Both the position numbers and the translations under genes were made by a program. DNA of 21,578 nucleotides from Cladosporium sp. IMV 00045. Lineage: Eukaryota; Ascomycota; Dothideomycetes; Cladosporiales; Cladosporiaceae. The notes under the pieces were generated by a model. The model did not search any database, was not told the DNA's origin, and was given only the letters and a program-made list of their open reading frames with translations. Location of the stretch: positions 1,224-22,801 of the forward strand of contig MSJI02000153.1 in the NCBI GenBank assembly GCA_001931905.2. Direction: 5' to 3'. Shown piece after piece: positions 18,622-21,578 of the stretch (its first letter is position 1; every line of letters starts with the position of its first letter).

Positions 18622-21561
18622 TCACTCGTCCCCAGCAAACGCCCTACTGAACTTGACCTGCGAACTGAAGTCCTCCCAGTCCGCCACCTGGTTGATGCGA
18701 TTGTCCATCCCCATCTCAACATCACCATCGTCATCGACAACTCCATACTGATGCAGCCAAGGCTTCGGCCTCAGACTGAAGACCCCGTTCTCGCACACAA
18801 GCTGCACACGCTCCTTCTGATCGAGCTCAACTGGCGGCTCGATCGCTGGCGCGCCGGGCTCCGTAATGGCATCAATGTGCCTCTCGCGGTGCTGCAGAAT
18901 GTCCACGTCGATGGTATGCAAAGCGCAAATGCGATAGACATGAATACGCTTCTTCTGGCCATGCCTGCGCACGCGGCCAATGGCCTGGGCCATCGTCGAG
19001 TCGTAGCCGTACTGATTGTCGCGCAGCAGAGGCGAGAGGAAGATGACGTGGTTGGCGACTTGCAAGTTGGAGCCCGCGGCCGTCTCGTCTGAAGCGTTGA
19101 GCACGATCACCGTGTCGTTGTTGGTGCGGAAGTCGGCGATCTGTTGGCCTGCGTGCTGGTTTTGGGAGACGATTGTGGATTCGATGTCGCTTGAGTCAAG
19201 CGCGGAGGCGGCTTGGGAGAGTTGTTCGGTGTATTGAACGAATAAGATGGCTTTTTCGCCTTTGGCTTTGATTTCTTCCAACAGGCGGATCGCTGCGGTC
19301 AACTTGGCGCCGTGAGGGCTGGCTTGTTCCTGGGGGTCTTTCAGCGTGTGCGACCATAGCAGGTGGTGGTCTTGCTGTGAAGCGTTGCATCCTTCCGCGA
19401 CGCACTGCGTGTTGTGCTGGATCTGGGATCGAGAGAAGCAATCTCTGCACACCCGGTGGCCACAGAGGGCTGAAACGGCCATATCCTGCTCATGGTTGCC
19501 GGAGCACTCGCTGCTATCACACTTCTCGGATGGTGAGGGATCTTGAATGCTCTGTACGTTGGTGATGTACCGTCTAGATCGAACGGACGTCAGCAGACCT
19601 TTTGCAAGACCGTTTACAATGGCCGTGAGGTCTCTGTTGCGTCTGTCCTCTTTGCTATCCTTCTCGTTGGAAGCCTGCTCTGAGTCGCTATCCTGCTTCG
19701 AACCCTTCTTCTTGCTTTGCTTCTTCGCTGGTAAAGGTGTTTTGCGAGCTGTTGACCGAAGCACATCCTGGACGTATCGAATCGTTTCCTCGTCTCCTAG
19801 AACCCGTTGTTCGAGCAGTGTCTCCGCCGTTTGCGCAAGAGACTTGTTTTCGACGGGTTGTTCGTTTTGAGCGTCAAAGCAAGCCGCTCTGAGGTCCTCG
19901 AGTGTCTTGTCAACCTCCTTTTGACGGGTGTAAATCATATGCTGTAGGCCATTCAAGAGGTCGCCTGGTCGCTCGAAGAAAGTAGAATCTTTCGAGAGCG
20001 CCTCCTCCGCGGTCTGAACGTCGGCAATCGCAGCCGTGAATCGCATGTCACGAGTGGTTGTTTTGGAGCTCTTGGCCTTACGCAAGTTCATGTCTTGTGA
20101 GCTGAGCTGCTGTGCCAGTTCAGCGTACGCTGCCTGGTGGTCGACATCGAGCTTGACCGGGACAAGGTGATCATCGTAGGCCATCTCACCAAAATCCATG
20201 ACGTTCTGTCGTACGAACGTATCGAGGAACCCTTGGGCGATTTCGTGGATCCTAGCATGCATTGAATCTGAGAGCATCTCACGCATCGAGTCAAACAGTT
20301 CGAAGTCCGTCATGTCCTTACGAAGAGCCCTCACGTTGCGCTGGGCCATTACGCGTGAGCTGTCGCTTCCAATGCGGAGACGAACGCCTAGCAGTCCAGC
20401 GATCTGTGCGATGTCGTAGAAATCGGTAAGGGCAGGCGTACCGCTCAGACCCCAGCGTTTGTCGGCTTTCAGGGCCTGCAAAGACGCGTATTCGCGAGGG
20501 CTATACTGGTGGAACTCGTCGATGATGACCCGGTTGAAGTAGAACATCTCGAAAAGAGGTCGGTGAATGGTATCGACTGGAATGCTCTTCGGTGCAGCCT
20601 TGATAGCCTGCTTGGCTTTGCCCTTAGACTCGACATAGTCTTTGCCCACGAGGCGGCGAGAAGGAACCACTGCTTTGAACTCCTCGCTCTCAATAAGCTG
20701 CGTGTACCGAGCCTTCACTTTGGCTTGTAGTGCTTTGAGGCCTTCACGCTGCAAGACGTCGAGATGCTCCGGGATGTCTTTGCAAGCATGCTTCAACCAT
20801 TGGGAAAACGCCCTACCAGATTGTGTAGCAGGGCCAGGCATGCCCACAAAGCTCGCTAGTCTCTCAGCATACTCAGGCTGTCCTAGAACATTGCGGTTCA
20901 CAAGGATGATCTTCGCGTTTGTGAAGTCGTCAATCTTGAGGCCATTCAGGTCATTCAAAGTCTTCACGACTAGGACATCTCGTTTGCCTTTGTAGCCTAG
21001 CTTTTCGTGGATCTCCGATGCCCATTGCTTGATGAGAGTATGCGGAGCAACGATAAGCGTGGCCTGTGTTGCGATGAGGCCTTTGGCGTCTTCATGACGA
21101 TCCTGGCGAGGGCGGAGATCATCTACGATGCGCTCATCTGTGGAAAGATGTGAATGTATCAAGGCCAAACTCGTAATGGTCTTGCCAAAGCCAGGATGAT
21201 CTGCGCATATGCCACCGCGAACCTCGACTTCTGCCTGCGCGCGGACTTCTGCTCGCCACTTTAATGAGGGAATGAATGCCTCCTCTGCTTCTTCGATGGT
21301 GAAAGGGGTTCCTTTTTCCTGCTGCTGCATCCACTGTAGCACAACCGCTTGCTTCGGGAAGAGCTGACAACTCATGCCAATGTCGGTTGGCGGACTGCCG
21401 TTGGTAATGGTTTGGCCAAGGGTGAAAGGGCTGAGCTTGCTTGGTGAGGCCATATTCTGCTCTAGCATCCAAGACAGACGTGGAGCCGCAACGTCCGCCG
21501 GCAGACGTGCGGTGACTCTGTGTGCAAGGGAAGCGAGGTTCAGACCAAAGGCAACAGACAT
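18622..21561 (-). CDS. SNF2/RAD5-type ATPase with RING-like insert
   Basis: This is a DNA-dependent SNF2-family ATPase of 979 residues from the last ATG in the window. Only 17 bases lie upstream and they are open in frame, so the N-terminus may be incomplete. Motif I is ADHPGFGKT (K127), where most relatives have ADEMGLGKT. Motif II is DEFH (348-351) rather than DEAH. Motif III is WGLSGTP. A cysteine/histidine cluster (C681, C686, C700, H702, C705, C708, C720, C725) sits before the C-terminal helicase lobe, the place of the RING in RAD5/RAD16 proteins; its spacing is degenerate. The C lobe contains ILFVQYTEQL and motif VI QAIGRVRRHGQ (from Q859). A Lys/Ser/Glu-rich linker separates the lobes. 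Roles in repair or remodelling with E3 ligase activity are inferred from the family. It is intronless and convergent with the mucin gene (240 bases apart). Confidence 0.92.
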   Translation of the reverse strand: MSVAFGLNLASLAHRVTARLPADVAAPRLSWMLEQNMASPSKLSPFTLGQTITNGSPPTDIGMSCQLFPKQAVVLQWMQQQEKGTPFTIEEAEEAFIPSLKWRAEVRAQAEVEVRGGICADHPGFGKTITSLALIHSHLSTDERIVDDLRPRQDRHEDAKGLIATQATLIVAPHTLIKQWASEIHEKLGYKGKRDVLVVKTLNDLNGLKIDDFTNAKIILVNRNVLGQPEYAERLASFVGMPGPATQSGRAFSQWLKHACKDIPEHLDVLQREGLKALQAKVKARYTQLIESEEFKAVVPSRRLVGKDYVESKGKAKQAIKAAPKSIPVDTIHRPLFEMFYFNRVIIDEFHQYSPREYASLQALKADKRWGLSGTPALTDFYDIAQIAGLLGVRLRIGSDSSRVMAQRNVRALRKDMTDFELFDSMREMLSDSMHARIHEIAQGFLDTFVRQNVMDFGEMAYDDHLVPVKLDVDHQAAYAELAQQLSSQDMNLRKAKSSKTTTRDMRFTAAIADVQTAEEALSKDSTFFERPGDLLNGLQHMIYTRQKEVDKTLEDLRAACFDAQNEQPVENKSLAQTAETLLEQRVLGDEETIRYVQDVLRSTARKTPLPAKKQSKKKGSKQDSDSEQASNEKDSKEDRRNRDLTAIVNGLAKGLLTSVRSRRYITNVQSIQDPSPSEKCDSSECSGNHEQDMAVSALCGHRVCRDCFSRSQIQHNTQCVAEGCNASQQDHHLLWSHTLKDPQEQASPHGAKLTAAIRLLEEIKAKGEKAILFVQYTEQLSQAASALDSSDIESTIVSQNQHAGQQIADFRTNNDTVIVLNASDETAAGSNLQVANHVIFLSPLLRDNQYGYDSTMAQAIGRVRRHGQKKRIHVYRICALHTIDVDILQHRERHIDAITEPGAPAIEPPVELDQKERVQLVCENGVFSLRPKPWLHQYGVVDDDGDVEMGMDNRINQVADWEDFSSQVKFSRAFAGDE

Positions 21562-21578
21562 GCTGCAATCATCTCGCC

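Noticed and set aside
18550..19092. 180-codon plus-strand ORF
   Set aside because: It overlaps the C-terminal helicase lobe of the SNF2 gene, including motif VI, and is its antisense shadow.

Overview
The window looks like chromosomal DNA from a filamentous ascomycete. The reasons are short GT-AG introns (54 to 94 bases) with CTAAC or CTGAC branch sites, long pyrimidine-rich leaders, intergenic gaps of about 150 to 1500 bases, no operons, and proteins whose domain sets are typical of Pezizomycotina. Several proteins recall Dothideomycetes, but that placement is an impression and was not tested. I see no transposon, CRISPR array, rRNA or tRNA gene, and no biosynthetic or defence cluster.

Layout from left to right. 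Bases 1-1498 hold no convincing gene, but contain A and pyrimidine tracts, a good TATA box and one small ORF. Next comes hfi1/ADA1 (minus, 1499-2851, one intron), encoding a SAGA coactivator subunit. A 1.3 kb divergent promoter region separates it from a Golgi-type GT31 glycosyltransferase (plus, 4147-5583). A three-exon MFS transporter of monocarboxylate-transporter type follows (plus, 6352-7904). It converges on a secreted metzincin-like metalloprotease (minus, 8052-9021, two exons). A divergent promoter leads to a Tls1/C9orf78 (HCA59) family splicing factor (plus, 9763-10808, two exons). That gene converges on an intronless tandem-CCCH zinc-finger protein (minus, 11513-13330).

After 1.7 kb of mostly unexplained sequence comes a long mucin-like single-pass membrane protein (plus, 15358-18381). 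It has a cytosolic tail, one membrane anchor, a stalk of about 600 Ser/Thr-rich residues and a compact C-terminal domain. A signal-peptide-like ORF lies just upstream. The window closes with a SNF2/RAD5-type ATPase carrying a RING-like insert (minus, 18622-21561), whose N-terminus may run off the right edge.

The genes do not form a pathway. They mix nuclear housekeeping (SAGA, splicing, RNA binding, chromatin remodelling) with secretory or surface functions (glycosyltransferase, protease, wall-spanning mucin, transporter). The main things worth a second look are a coding-like 42-codon stretch directly after the tls1 stop, the signal-peptide exon in front of the mucin gene, the variant metzincin active site, the non-canonical SNF2 motifs, and a 30-base imperfect palindrome in the largest internal gap. 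No clearly new multi-gene system is visible.
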